Part shown: positions 35,853 through 43,905 of the stretch, in pieces
Position numbering within the stretch: position 1 is the stretch's first letter
Layout of the letters: each line of letters begins with the position of its first letter
Assembly (NCBI RefSeq): GCF_010119225.1
Contig: NZ_WNKF01000005.1
Location: 124,001 to 188,000 of the forward strand
DNA from: Cyclobacterium roseum
GTDB lineage: Bacteria > Bacteroidota > Bacteroidia > Cytophagales > Cyclobacteriaceae
Reading direction: 5' to 3'
DNA: 64,000 nucleotides
Made by a program: the position numbers and the translations under genes
The notes under the pieces: model-generated
Told to the model about the DNA's origin: nothing
Seen by the model: the letters and a program-made list of their open reading frames with translations, nothing else
The model's database searches: none

Positions 35853-35948
35853 ATGAAATCAAGCATGACACAAGCGACCCGCAGAGGGATGATTATCAAA
35901 CATGCGAGATTCCATTTGACCGCTAAGAAGCAAATTATAGACAAATGA
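35853..35948 (+). CDS. Mini-ORF copy 2 (31 aa), overlaps the MORN gene start
   Basis: The frame starts MKSSMTQATRRGMIIKHARF and ends in a TGA that overlaps the ATG of the MORN gene (ATGA). Such a four-base overlap is typical of translational coupling. Its middle part matches mini-ORF copy 1 at 34023 at the same distance from the next gene. Six of its 31 residues are lysine and three are arginine, so the peptide is basic. I cannot name it. Recurrence of both peptide and spacing in front of unrelated genes is what lifts it above chance. Confidence 0.5.
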   Translation: MKSSMTQATRRGMIIKHARFHLTAKKQIIDK

Positions 35949-37528
35949 AATACGTAATTGCCGGTCTCCTGACTTTCTTTTTTTTGGATTTTGCTTTTGG
36001 ACAAGGCCAGGTTGTAAACCTGTACAACAAGGACTCCACCCTCATGGGAAACGGAGTAATGGCAAACAACAAGATGGATGGACTTTGGAAGTTTATCAAT
36101 CCAAAAACAAATACACTTATTCAACAGGGAACCTTCGATAATGGTGTAAAAGATGGCCAATGGATAAGCTATTATTCCAATCAACAAAAGCGCATTATCG
36201 CCGAGTATAAGGACAACCGACTAAATGGTGCTTTTCAGGAATTTGATCTTGGAGGAGCTCTGGTAAAAGAAGCCGTGTATCAGGACAGTGTGCTAATCGG
36301 CCCCTACAAGGAGTATTACGGCAATCAATCCCGATCAGGATATGCCAACCCGAAACAGGTAAAAACCGAAGGAAACTACGTAGATGGGAAAAGATCCGGA
36401 AATTGGGTTTTCTATTATGAAAATGGTGAAAAAGCGGTAGAAATAGCTTACAGCAAGGGGATCAAAGACGGGAGTTATAAGGAATATTCCCCTTATGGTG
36501 AGTTAATTGTCGAGGCAAACTACGAAAACGATCAACCTCAGGGTGATTTTAAAAGGTACTCCCCGTCTGGAAGGATTCAGGAGGAAGGAAAATACCAGGA
36601 TGGAAAGAAAATAGGGGAATGGATCCAGTACTTTCCAGATACCAGAATCCTAGAATCTGAAAAAAACTATGACAGATCCGGAAATAAAACCGGAACCTGG
36701 ACCTATTATTATGAAAACAGAAGGACCGCCCGGATCGAAAGGTATGAAAACGACATTCCGGTGGGACTTTGGGAAGAGTATTTTCCGGATAAATCAGTTT
36801 CCAAAAAGGTGAATTATGACCTGGGAGTACCGGTCGGCGACTATATTGAAAACCATAATAATGGAAGGCCATCGGTAAGAGGGCAGTATGAAAATGGGTT
36901 TCGCACCGGTATTTGGAAAAGTTACTACCCCGAAGGCAAATTGTATTCCATAGGCGCGTATAAAAATGACGTTAAGTCAGGGTTATGGAAGTACTTCAAT
37001 AAAATTGGGATTTTAATTGCGGAAGGTAACTATCAGCTGGGAAATGAAGCCGGGCAGTGGTTTTATTACTATGATGGCGGTCAGCTGAAATCGGTAGGGA
37101 GCTATTTACTAGGCAAGGAAGACGGGGTGTGGGGACTTTTCTATGACAACAAGCAGCTCACACAGGAAGAGTCCTGGGAGTTTGGCAGGCTAATGAATGT
37201 CACGGAGTACAATTCTTATGACGGCTCTCAAACGCTGGACGCAGGCACACTTAAAGATGGAAATGGCACCCGGATAACCTATTATATCAATGGACAGAAA
37301 GAGTCTGAGGGGAACTACCAGTCTGGGAAACCAGACGGAACCTGGAAATATTATCATGACAATGGCAGGTTGGCATCCGAAGGGCAAATGGTAGAGGGGC
37401 AGAAGGAAGGAGCCTGGAAATACTATACCCGGTCAGGTAACCTGGAGGATATTCTAAACTTTAAGGAAGATGAGGTAGTCCCCGAAAACATGCCGGAAGA
37501 AAGTGATTTGTTCCAGGATTTTAATTAA
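35945..37528 (+). CDS. Exported MORN-repeat protein (YwqK-like)
   Basis: The 527-residue protein has a signal peptide (VIAGLLTFFFLDFAFGQ) and then about 18 repeats of roughly 22-26 residues of the form G-x-W-x-x-Y-Y-x-x-G-x-L-x-x-E-G-x-Y, the MORN_2/YwqK pattern. Members are often annotated as toxin-antitoxin antitoxins, which lacks support here: there is no toxin partner and the protein is secreted. It probably forms an extended beta structure outside the cytoplasm. No sorting domain is present at the C-terminus, which is acidic (PEESDLFQDFN). It starts in overlap with mini-ORF copy 2. Confidence 0.88.
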   Translation: MKYVIAGLLTFFFLDFAFGQGQVVNLYNKDSTLMGNGVMANNKMDGLWKFINPKTNTLIQQGTFDNGVKDGQWISYYSNQQKRIIAEYKDNRLNGAFQEFDLGGALVKEAVYQDSVLIGPYKEYYGNQSRSGYANPKQVKTEGNYVDGKRSGNWVFYYENGEKAVEIAYSKGIKDGSYKEYSPYGELIVEANYENDQPQGDFKRYSPSGRIQEEGKYQDGKKIGEWIQYFPDTRILESEKNYDRSGNKTGTWTYYYENRRTARIERYENDIPVGLWEEYFPDKSVSKKVNYDLGVPVGDYIENHNNGRPSVRGQYENGFRTGIWKSYYPEGKLYSIGAYKNDVKSGLWKYFNKIGILIAEGNYQLGNEAGQWFYYYDGGQLKSVGSYLLGKEDGVWGLFYDNKQLTQEESWEFGRLMNVTEYNSYDGSQTLDAGTLKDGNGTRITYYINGQKESEGNYQSGKPDGTWKYYHDNGRLASEGQMVEGQKEGAWKYYTRSGNLEDILNFKEDEVVPENMPEESDLFQDFN

Positions 37529-37575
37529 ATCCAAACAACCAGCTACCAATCCTGTTGTATAGTCAAAAAAAAGAT

Positions 37576-37743
37576 ATGTTTGGATTATTCAAAAAGAAAA
37601 CAGAACTGGAAAAATTACAGGACAGCTACAAAAGCCTGTTAGAAAAAGCGCACAAGGCGTCTCATCAAGATCGCACCCTATCCGATAAATTAATGGCCGA
37701 AGCAGAGGAAGTAGCAAAGAAAATTGATTTATTGAAAAAATAG
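37576..37743 (+). CDS. Lacal_2735-type small protein
   Basis: The 55-residue protein starts MFGLFKKKTELEKLQDSY and is charged and helical. Its sequence fits the small Bacteroidota family known as Lacal_2735, with FGLFKKK at the start and an EAEE-x-x-K-x-I end. These are short coiled-coil-like proteins of unknown function, often found in several copies per genome. I use the second ATG (37576), since the family begins there and the longer frame starts from MYSQKKD. It lies 47 bases after the MORN gene. Confidence 0.8.
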   Translation: MFGLFKKKTELEKLQDSYKSLLEKAHKASHQDRTLSDKLMAEAEEVAKKIDLLKK

Positions 37744-37900
37744 CTGTTTTAAATTACAGTATAACATTCTTTATTTATTCGTTTTACCACTTTATTTGTA
37801 TTTAATATTCAAAAATCGAATTGTATTTTTGTTTTTTATCGATTTTGAAACATGGTACACTTATTGTCGTATTTAGATATACAACCAATTGTTAGGTGCC

Positions 37901-39373
37901 ATGAAAACATACAAATTGAATTCATCCCGGCTAGAGAAAATCTCCTGGTACGCCTTTCTGCCCCTGTTGGTATTTATACTTGGGGTTACTAATGTAAGCC
38001 AGGCGGCTCCCGTAGCCGTTTCTTTTCAGGTATTTTATGACGAACTCAGTCCCTATGGAGATTGGGTGGAAGATCCACATTACGGATTTATATGGATACC
38101 TTACGCAGAAAGGAATTTCCAGCCCTACCGTACCAATGGCCATTGGGTGATGTCCACTTATGGCAACACCTGGGTCTCCAACTATGATTGGGGATGGGCA
38201 CCTTTTCACTACGGTAGGTGGTTTTTCAGCGATTTTTATGGCTGGGCCTGGATTCCGGGCTACGAATGGGGTCCTGCCTGGGTCAATTGGAGATCCGGTA
38301 GAGGTTATTATGGATGGTTTCCATTGGGTCCCAGAACGCAATTTTATGCATCCGTCCATTATCCGGTTTATTCTCACTGGGTATTCGTGCCCAGAAGAAG
38401 GTTACTTAGCAGGAATATTTATCGGTATTACCTGCCCGGAAGAAATATAAATCTCATTTACAATCAAACGACGGTCATCAACAATACCTATGTCTATAAT
38501 AACCAACGCTATGTCGCCGGACCTAGTAGAAGGGAATTGCAGCAGGTGACGCGTAGAAATGTACCTGTATTTGAAGTACGAGAAGAGCGAAGACCCGGAA
38601 GATCCGCTATCAGGAATAACAGCGTACGCCTTTACAGGCCTGAAGTTCAAAGGACACAGGCAAGCAATAGAAGTCAGGTATCTTCAAGACCAAAGAATTA
38701 TATACCCTCCAGAGAGTATACTGCCCGCAGCAGTCAGCAAGTCAGGTCGGAAAGACGAATTACGCAACCCAGCAGTACTACTGGAAATAGAGTACGGTCA
38801 GAAGTGCTTCAGAATAATCCTATTCCGGATAGCCGCTCTGCCAATCGTTCCGTAAGTCCGTCTGCAAGATCGAGTGCGGCATTGGATCAAAGTAGGAGAA
38901 CCGTTGCTCCAAACCGGTCAATGGACCCAAATAATCGGGTATCGGGTGCCAGTGAGGCAAACAGGAGGGTGCAAACATCTCCGGGAAACCGCAATGCGAC
39001 CATCAATCGCCGGAATAACTCACCGGCATCCCAAGCGGTGCGGCCTACCCCCTCTTCGCCACGGGTGACGAGCAGACCTTCCTCCTCCACAGTGCAGCGA
39101 CAGGCAAGAACATCCCCGCAACGGATGCAGTCGGGCAGCCCCTCCCAGGGAAGGGTAACTAAATCCACTCCCCGGACCAATACCTCCGTAAGGAGATCGG
39201 CTCCGGCCCCGGAAAGTAGGAATGTCAGGCGCAGCACGGCACCGAGCCCTACCAGAAGTTATCAAAATAATAGAAGGAGTGAATCACCCTCAAGGGTAGC
39301 ACCCCAGACGCAAAGAACCCAAAGAAGTGCGCCATCAACCAGGAATCAACGTTCCCGGAGAGGTAATCGATAA
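37901..39373 (+). CDS. DUF6600-type exported protein with low-complexity Ser/Arg tail
   Basis: The 490-residue protein has a signal peptide (FLPLLVFILGVTNVSQAAP). An aromatic-rich domain follows at about 40-170 with repeated W-x-P-x-x-x-G-x-W units (YGFIWIPYAERNF, GWAPFHYGRWFF, GWAWIPGYEWGPAW), the mark of the DUF6600 family. From about 220 to the end it is a disordered S/R/N/P/T-rich tail ending in NQRSRRGNR. The tail is strongly basic and could bind a polyanion such as surface polysaccharide or nucleic acid. The start is taken at the ATG of MKTYKLN. A clear terminator follows at 39391. Confidence 0.85.
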   Translation: MKTYKLNSSRLEKISWYAFLPLLVFILGVTNVSQAAPVAVSFQVFYDELSPYGDWVEDPHYGFIWIPYAERNFQPYRTNGHWVMSTYGNTWVSNYDWGWAPFHYGRWFFSDFYGWAWIPGYEWGPAWVNWRSGRGYYGWFPLGPRTQFYASVHYPVYSHWVFVPRRRLLSRNIYRYYLPGRNINLIYNQTTVINNTYVYNNQRYVAGPSRRELQQVTRRNVPVFEVREERRPGRSAIRNNSVRLYRPEVQRTQASNRSQVSSRPKNYIPSREYTARSSQQVRSERRITQPSSTTGNRVRSEVLQNNPIPDSRSANRSVSPSARSSAALDQSRRTVAPNRSMDPNNRVSGASEANRRVQTSPGNRNATINRRNNSPASQAVRPTPSSPRVTSRPSSSTVQRQARTSPQRMQSGSPSQGRVTKSTPRTNTSVRRSAPAPESRNVRRSTAPSPTRSYQNNRRSESPSRVAPQTQRTQRSAPSTRNQRSRRGNR

Positions 39374-39390
39374 TATCTTTTTCAAAGAAG

Positions 39391-39415
39391 AAAAGGCGGC
39401 TGTTAACCGCCTTTT
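39391..39415 (+). terminator. Terminator after the DUF6600 gene
   Basis: AAAAGGCGG (39391-39399) pairs perfectly with CCGCCTTTT (39407-39415) around a 7-base loop, 18 bases after the stop. A/T runs flank both sides, so it may also close the convergent gene at 39436. Confidence 0.8.
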
Positions 39416-39435
39416 CTGTTTCATATTATTCCCTA

Positions 39436-40362
39436 CTAAATAGATACTTGGTCGACAGCACCCTTCATCTTCATTAGTCCCGTTTTCGCTACCTCCAGCG
39501 GATCGTTTTTCCAATAAACCGGATTAAACAGCTCAAGAGAAAGGACTTTATCTCCCCCCATCCGTTTCAAATCAGCAATAATCCCCGGTAGGGGAGCTAC
39601 TCCGTCACCGGGATAAATCCTATCCTTGTCTTGTTGTTGCTCTCTGGGGATATTAGCCGGGTAGTCATTCATGTGAAAAAGCTCTATGGCATTGCCATGA
39701 ATCAATTTCAAACCTTCAAATCCCGAACCTCCACGAAATAAATGGTAGACATCAGGAAGCAATCGGGTATCCGGGTCATTGGCCACCGCCGCCACCATTA
39801 GCACCTGGCCCAAGTGGTGAAAAGGAGCAAATGCTCCCCAAAATTCCAATTGAGGCATCACTCCTGTCTTTCTTCCCAGGTTCAGCAAGGCCTTGTATTT
39901 TTTTCCAGCCAACATTAAATCAACAGGCGCTTCTGCGCCGATACCCGGCGCAGCTACTCGCTTACAACCAATTTCAGCCAGCATATTCATTTCCGCTTCC
40001 ATTTGCTTAAAGCCCTGCTGACTTTTAGCTTCGTCTGTTGCCATCCACGGAGCAAACCCAATCGCATTTTCTACCCGAAGCCCATTATCCTGAATTAAAC
40101 GCCGAAGTTCCGGCGGAGAATGCCCCTCAGCGAGATATTGCTTTACATCTTCTACCCAAACTTCTATACCATCGTAACCGGCTTCTCCTGCTAATTCTAT
40201 GTATTTACGAAGTCCTGGCTTCTGTCCCCGGATCGTACTGGTATTCAGACAATAACTAAATTTAGCTATTTCAGCTGATTGGGAGAATGAAGTGGATGGG
40301 GCTAACGCCGCTACAGCGCCAAGCCCCAACCCTTTTAACAAATTTCTTCTACTGGTTTTCAT
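39436..40362 (-). CDS. Tat-exported xylose-isomerase-like TIM-barrel protein
   Basis: The 308-residue protein has a twin-arginine leader (MKTSRRNLLKGLGLGAVAAL) and then an AP-endonuclease-2/hydroxypyruvate-isomerase-like TIM barrel. Metal-site residues can be seen in QLEFWGAF, LLPDVYHLFRGG, ELFHMNDYP and LSLELFNP, in that order. It would isomerise or epimerise a sugar or sugar acid outside the cytoplasm. Substrate is unknown. I chose ATG 40362 because it gives the correct Tat leader; the longer frame adds 26 residues with no fit to the family. Confidence 0.88.
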   Translation of the reverse strand: MKTSRRNLLKGLGLGAVAALAPSTSFSQSAEIAKFSYCLNTSTIRGQKPGLRKYIELAGEAGYDGIEVWVEDVKQYLAEGHSPPELRRLIQDNGLRVENAIGFAPWMATDEAKSQQGFKQMEAEMNMLAEIGCKRVAAPGIGAEAPVDLMLAGKKYKALLNLGRKTGVMPQLEFWGAFAPFHHLGQVLMVAAVANDPDTRLLPDVYHLFRGGSGFEGLKLIHGNAIELFHMNDYPANIPREQQQDKDRIYPGDGVAPLPGIIADLKRMGGDKVLSLELFNPVYWKNDPLEVAKTGLMKMKGAVDQVSI

Positions 40363-40468
40363 ATGTACTCGATTGGCAATTGGTGTTGAATGGATTGGAA
40401 AGCTGCCTTTCAGGCCTTTAAAACTACAAAATATTTCCACTAATTCAGCCTGGGTGGTTCGTCTAAAC

Positions 40469-42184
40469 TCAAAACTTTTTGAATTTGAACATTTGTCCCC
40501 CGACCTTTACAAGGTAAATACCCTCCGGCAATGAGGCTATTTCAATCCGAACCTAACAGGGAACCGGTTTGTCAATGGACAGCAGCCCTGTGCGGTCATT
40601 GCCAGAAAGGTCTACAATTCGAATTTCACTTTCACAGAATTGCAATCCGTCTATCCTGATCTCAGTGGTAGCCGGATTGGGGTAGAGCAGTGGCCTCCTT
40701 TCCATAGGATTAAAAAGCTCGGCCGCCCAAATTTCAGAATAGCTTGATTGCCCATCCCGATCTACCTGATGTAGCCTGAAATACATCCTGCCAACCCCTT
40801 CAACCGGAAGAAAGTGGCTGTAGTGTACCTGTGTGGTCGCATCTCCCTTTCCATCCACCCGGTCGAGTACCTGCCACTTTTTCCCGTCAAAAGATGATTG
40901 GATGTCGTAATAAGAAGCGTTTATTTCATTTGCTGTTGCCCATTTTAATGCTACCCCCTTATTTTCTATTACATGACCATAAAAACGAACCCATTTCACC
41001 GGTAGGGTTACCTGATTCACTTCTATCGTTACAATCGCTTCATCACATTGCAAGCCACCCTCTCCGCAAATCTCGTAGGTAAACTGATCGGTTCCGAAAA
41101 ATTCCGGGTCGGGAGTGTATTCGATCGCTCCGGTATCTGAATTGATGGATAGCGTCCCGTTTTGGGGGCCTGCCAATATACTTAGATAGGCGGGATCAAG
41201 GATTTCACCAGGCAAATCATTATCCAAAACAGTTAATACCACCGGTTCTTCCTGATTGGTAAATCCTTCGTCATTATTTGCTGCCACAATATCAAAAACA
41301 CCCACTTTGTATGCGGCAAATGCGAGGTCACTGCTGCCATTTAAGCGATAGCGCAAACTTCTAACATCCTGGTAGTTTCCCATATTAATACCAAAGGATT
41401 CCAATTCCGCTACCCAAAGTCGGAGATCCCGGGAACTTTTGGTAAAGGCAGCAGAATTGCCATTCAATACATAAAAATCAGCTGACCATTGCCCCAAAAT
41501 ATCAATGGTAGTATGGTTGATACTTAACGAATTCCCTATTTGAATGCCATTTTCATCGGTAAGAAAAATTTCATCCAAAGTAGCACTAGGATCAGCAAAC
41601 TGGGTCACTAGAATATCTGGAATACCATCGCTTATTTGGTCGGGATCAATGATCCCGGAAAAATCAAAAATCACATTGCCAGCCGCTATATTTGCGACTC
41701 CTGTGCCGTAGTCCAGCCCCTGAATCCCATCGGTAAGAAAGGTAGAAAGATTGGGCGGTACGGCAAATGGCGGTGGATCTGAAATGCCGCCATCTACCCC
41801 ATCGTAAAGCTGCGCCAACCCAATATAAGTCCCTGAACTTTTTGGCTGAATATTTCTGACTGGAAAGGCCTGATAAATCTGTTCGGAATGGGGAACACCT
41901 TCAGACACCAATCGTCCATCATCCACACCGGTCGAATAGACCGTTCCTTGCCAGGTAAATCCCAGCAAATGATGTGAATCATCCGGCTGCACCGGATTAT
42001 TAGCTCCTACTGCCGAGGTCCAATACCCATCAAAATCAGTATAAATACGCGTCGCTCCCCCGTAAGTTTGGCCGAAATTATCCGGTGGACTTACAAAAAT
42101 GAACACTAGGAGATACCCAAAACCCCTGATTACTGAAAGATTTCGTTGAATAAATAAATTTATTAACTTGATCACAAAGACCAT
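40469..42184 (-). pseudogene. T9SS cargo protein interrupted by an in-frame TAG
   Basis: The reading frame encodes a 543-residue secreted protein up to a TAG at 40555-40553. The signal peptide is GFGYLLVFIFVSPPDNFGQ. The body has an N-terminal region without a clear family and then a cadherin/Ig-like unit with ILAGPQNGTLSINSDTG and TPDPEFFGTDQFTYEI. A T9SS sorting domain beginning LLYPNPATTEIRIDG follows. Just past the TAG the same frame continues for 27 residues, VRIEIASLPEGIYLVKVGG and a basic end, then TGA. That is exactly the missing end of a type A sorting domain. The simplest reading is a CAG-to-TAG nonsense change. If the stop is real, the product should not be secreted or anchored. 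Confidence 0.85.
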
Positions 42185-42381
42185 CGGTACCTTTTTTTAT
42201 CTTCCCTTCCAACCAATGCATACAAAGAAGTGAATTTCTTATAAAAGAAATTGCTGATAATACCTTTATAGTACAATACTTATTTGAATTAGGATATAAA
42301 TTTACGTAAAAAACAGGCAATATTCATAAATAAATTACATAAATTACAATCTGATAAAAGAAGGTTTCTTTTCGAGCGTAA

Positions 42382-43905
42382 ATGAATGCAACCAGAAAAC
42401 TCCTAATGGAAGAACGAGATACAGGAAAGCAAACGGCTCCCAAAAAAGAAAATAAATACCCTTTGACAGGACTTGCCGTACTGGTTAGTTTGTTGATGGG
42501 AGCATCCATGGTTAGTTTTTGGAAATTCGGATCCTACCTCAGCCCTGACACACTAAGTTATTTGCGAATTATCCATGGCTTCCCGAACCTGCTAACCTCT
42601 TTATCTCCTTTTTATCCTTTCCTGCTGGATCAGCCCCCCTTATCGTTTTTGCCGCTATTTGAAAAACTACTGATCCTAAATTTGATCGCGATCGGTTTAT
42701 CCTTTTGGATGATTTATAAGATCGCCCTGCATGCCGGAAATAAATTTCCCTGGGTACTTTTGAGCTTCGGATTGAGCCTGTTGTCCTGGTGGTCCTTCCG
42801 GGTGTTAGGCAGTGCGCATGCAGATAGCCTGTTTTATGCGTTGTTGTTGATTTGGCTTTACTGGTTCATTTGGGGGGACCAGGACGAAAAATACTTTTTT
42901 CCAGCGATGGCTATCCTATCAGCACTATTGATCTGGGTGAAACTAAACGCCTTGTTTCTCATTCCTCTTTTGATCATCTGGACACTTATTTCCGGAAAAA
43001 AAGGATGGCTCCTGGTAGCACTCTCCTGTCTGATATCCTGGGCGGGTTACCAGTGGGCCATGCCGGAAAATATTCTACATTTTCATGTAACTCAGCCAGA
43101 GGCCAAGGGGATCGGGCCATCATTGTATCTCTTTTATGAAAACCTCGCCACCTGGATGCAGGTTACCCTGGGATTGTTTATTTCAGACACCCTGAGTCAA
43201 TACATCCCCAGAGCACTGGCCTTTGCCCTGGGGGTCTGTTGGGCAGTATTTTTAGGGTTATTCCTGGTATTTCACCGACGAAAAATGGAAAACAAACTTT
43301 ACCCCCTGCTGCTTTTTGGAGGTATATATTCCCTGTTTTTTATTGCCTTCCAGCAATGGACCGGATATAGGGAGGTCAATTCCCGGACTTTGTTTCCCTA
43401 TTTGTTAGTAATTTCCTGGGCCTTATGGATTGTTCTCATCCGGGCCGAAAAAACGCAACTATTGCTCGTAATGGCCCTACTCATCGCTGGCCATACCTTT
43501 ACCGGACACCTGCTACTTTGGAAAAGAGACAGCGTCGCCTCCCTGACCGAAGCAAGATCCTTTCATCACAGCAGCCTCAAAGACAAAATTGCCTCACTGC
43601 TTCCTCAGGAGCAGGCGGTCATTCGGACGGATTATCCTGAAAAACTCATGCTCTCATTTATGGATCGGGAGGTAATTCGTCTGGATCCTGCTTTCCGGTT
43701 CGTGGATGGAAAAAATGAGCCGCTAAGTGCTGCCGAAAGAAAAAAGGAAAAAGAAATGGCCTTGGCCTCTCTTATGGAAGGGAAAGAAATGTTGGTGATA
43801 TTCAAACCAGATTCTTACTGGAAAAACGTTGCTGAAAACGACTCGGTATATGCCCTAATTGAAAAGGACGTACTCCTTTTGGTCGGGAGTAAGTTACCGC
43901 AGTAA
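42382..43905 (+). CDS. Polytopic membrane protein, GT39/GT-C-like
   Basis: The 507-residue protein has about 11 hydrophobic helices after a hydrophilic N-terminus and a C-terminal soluble part of about 110 residues. The first loop, SPDTLSYLRIIHGF near residue 55, and the second, GSAHADSLFYALLLIWLYWF, are placed like the acidic motif loops of GT-C transferases (GT39/ArnT group), which use lipid-linked sugars. Similarity in this group is low, so function is tentative. Its 3' end overlaps the convergent porU2 end by 12 bases. It is divergent from the interrupted T9SS cargo gene. Confidence 0.7.
   Translation: MNATRKLLMEERDTGKQTAPKKENKYPLTGLAVLVSLLMGASMVSFWKFGSYLSPDTLSYLRIIHGFPNLLTSLSPFYPFLLDQPPLSFLPLFEKLLILNLIAIGLSFWMIYKIALHAGNKFPWVLLSFGLSLLSWWSFRVLGSAHADSLFYALLLIWLYWFIWGDQDEKYFFPAMAILSALLIWVKLNALFLIPLLIIWTLISGKKGWLLVALSCLISWAGYQWAMPENILHFHVTQPEAKGIGPSLYLFYENLATWMQVTLGLFISDTLSQYIPRALAFALGVCWAVFLGLFLVFHRRKMENKLYPLLLFGGIYSLFFIAFQQWTGYREVNSRTLFPYLLVISWALWIVLIRAEKTQLLLVMALLIAGHTFTGHLLLWKRDSVASLTEARSFHHSSLKDKIASLLPQEQAVIRTDYPEKLMLSFMDREVIRLDPAFRFVDGKNEPLSAAERKKEKEMALASLMEGKEMLVIFKPDSYWKNVAENDSVYALIEKDVLLLVGSKLPQ

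Noticed and set aside
35945-37528. Toxin-antitoxin antitoxin label for the MORN protein
   Set aside because: The label comes from database naming of YwqK-like proteins. This one has a signal peptide and no toxin partner next to it; the mini-ORF in front is too short to support such a claim.
38887-39265. Minus-strand frames of 116 and 81 codons opposite the DUF6600 tail
   Set aside because: The low-complexity serine/arginine-rich tail produces long antisense frames by codon bias. No start signal or domain supports them.
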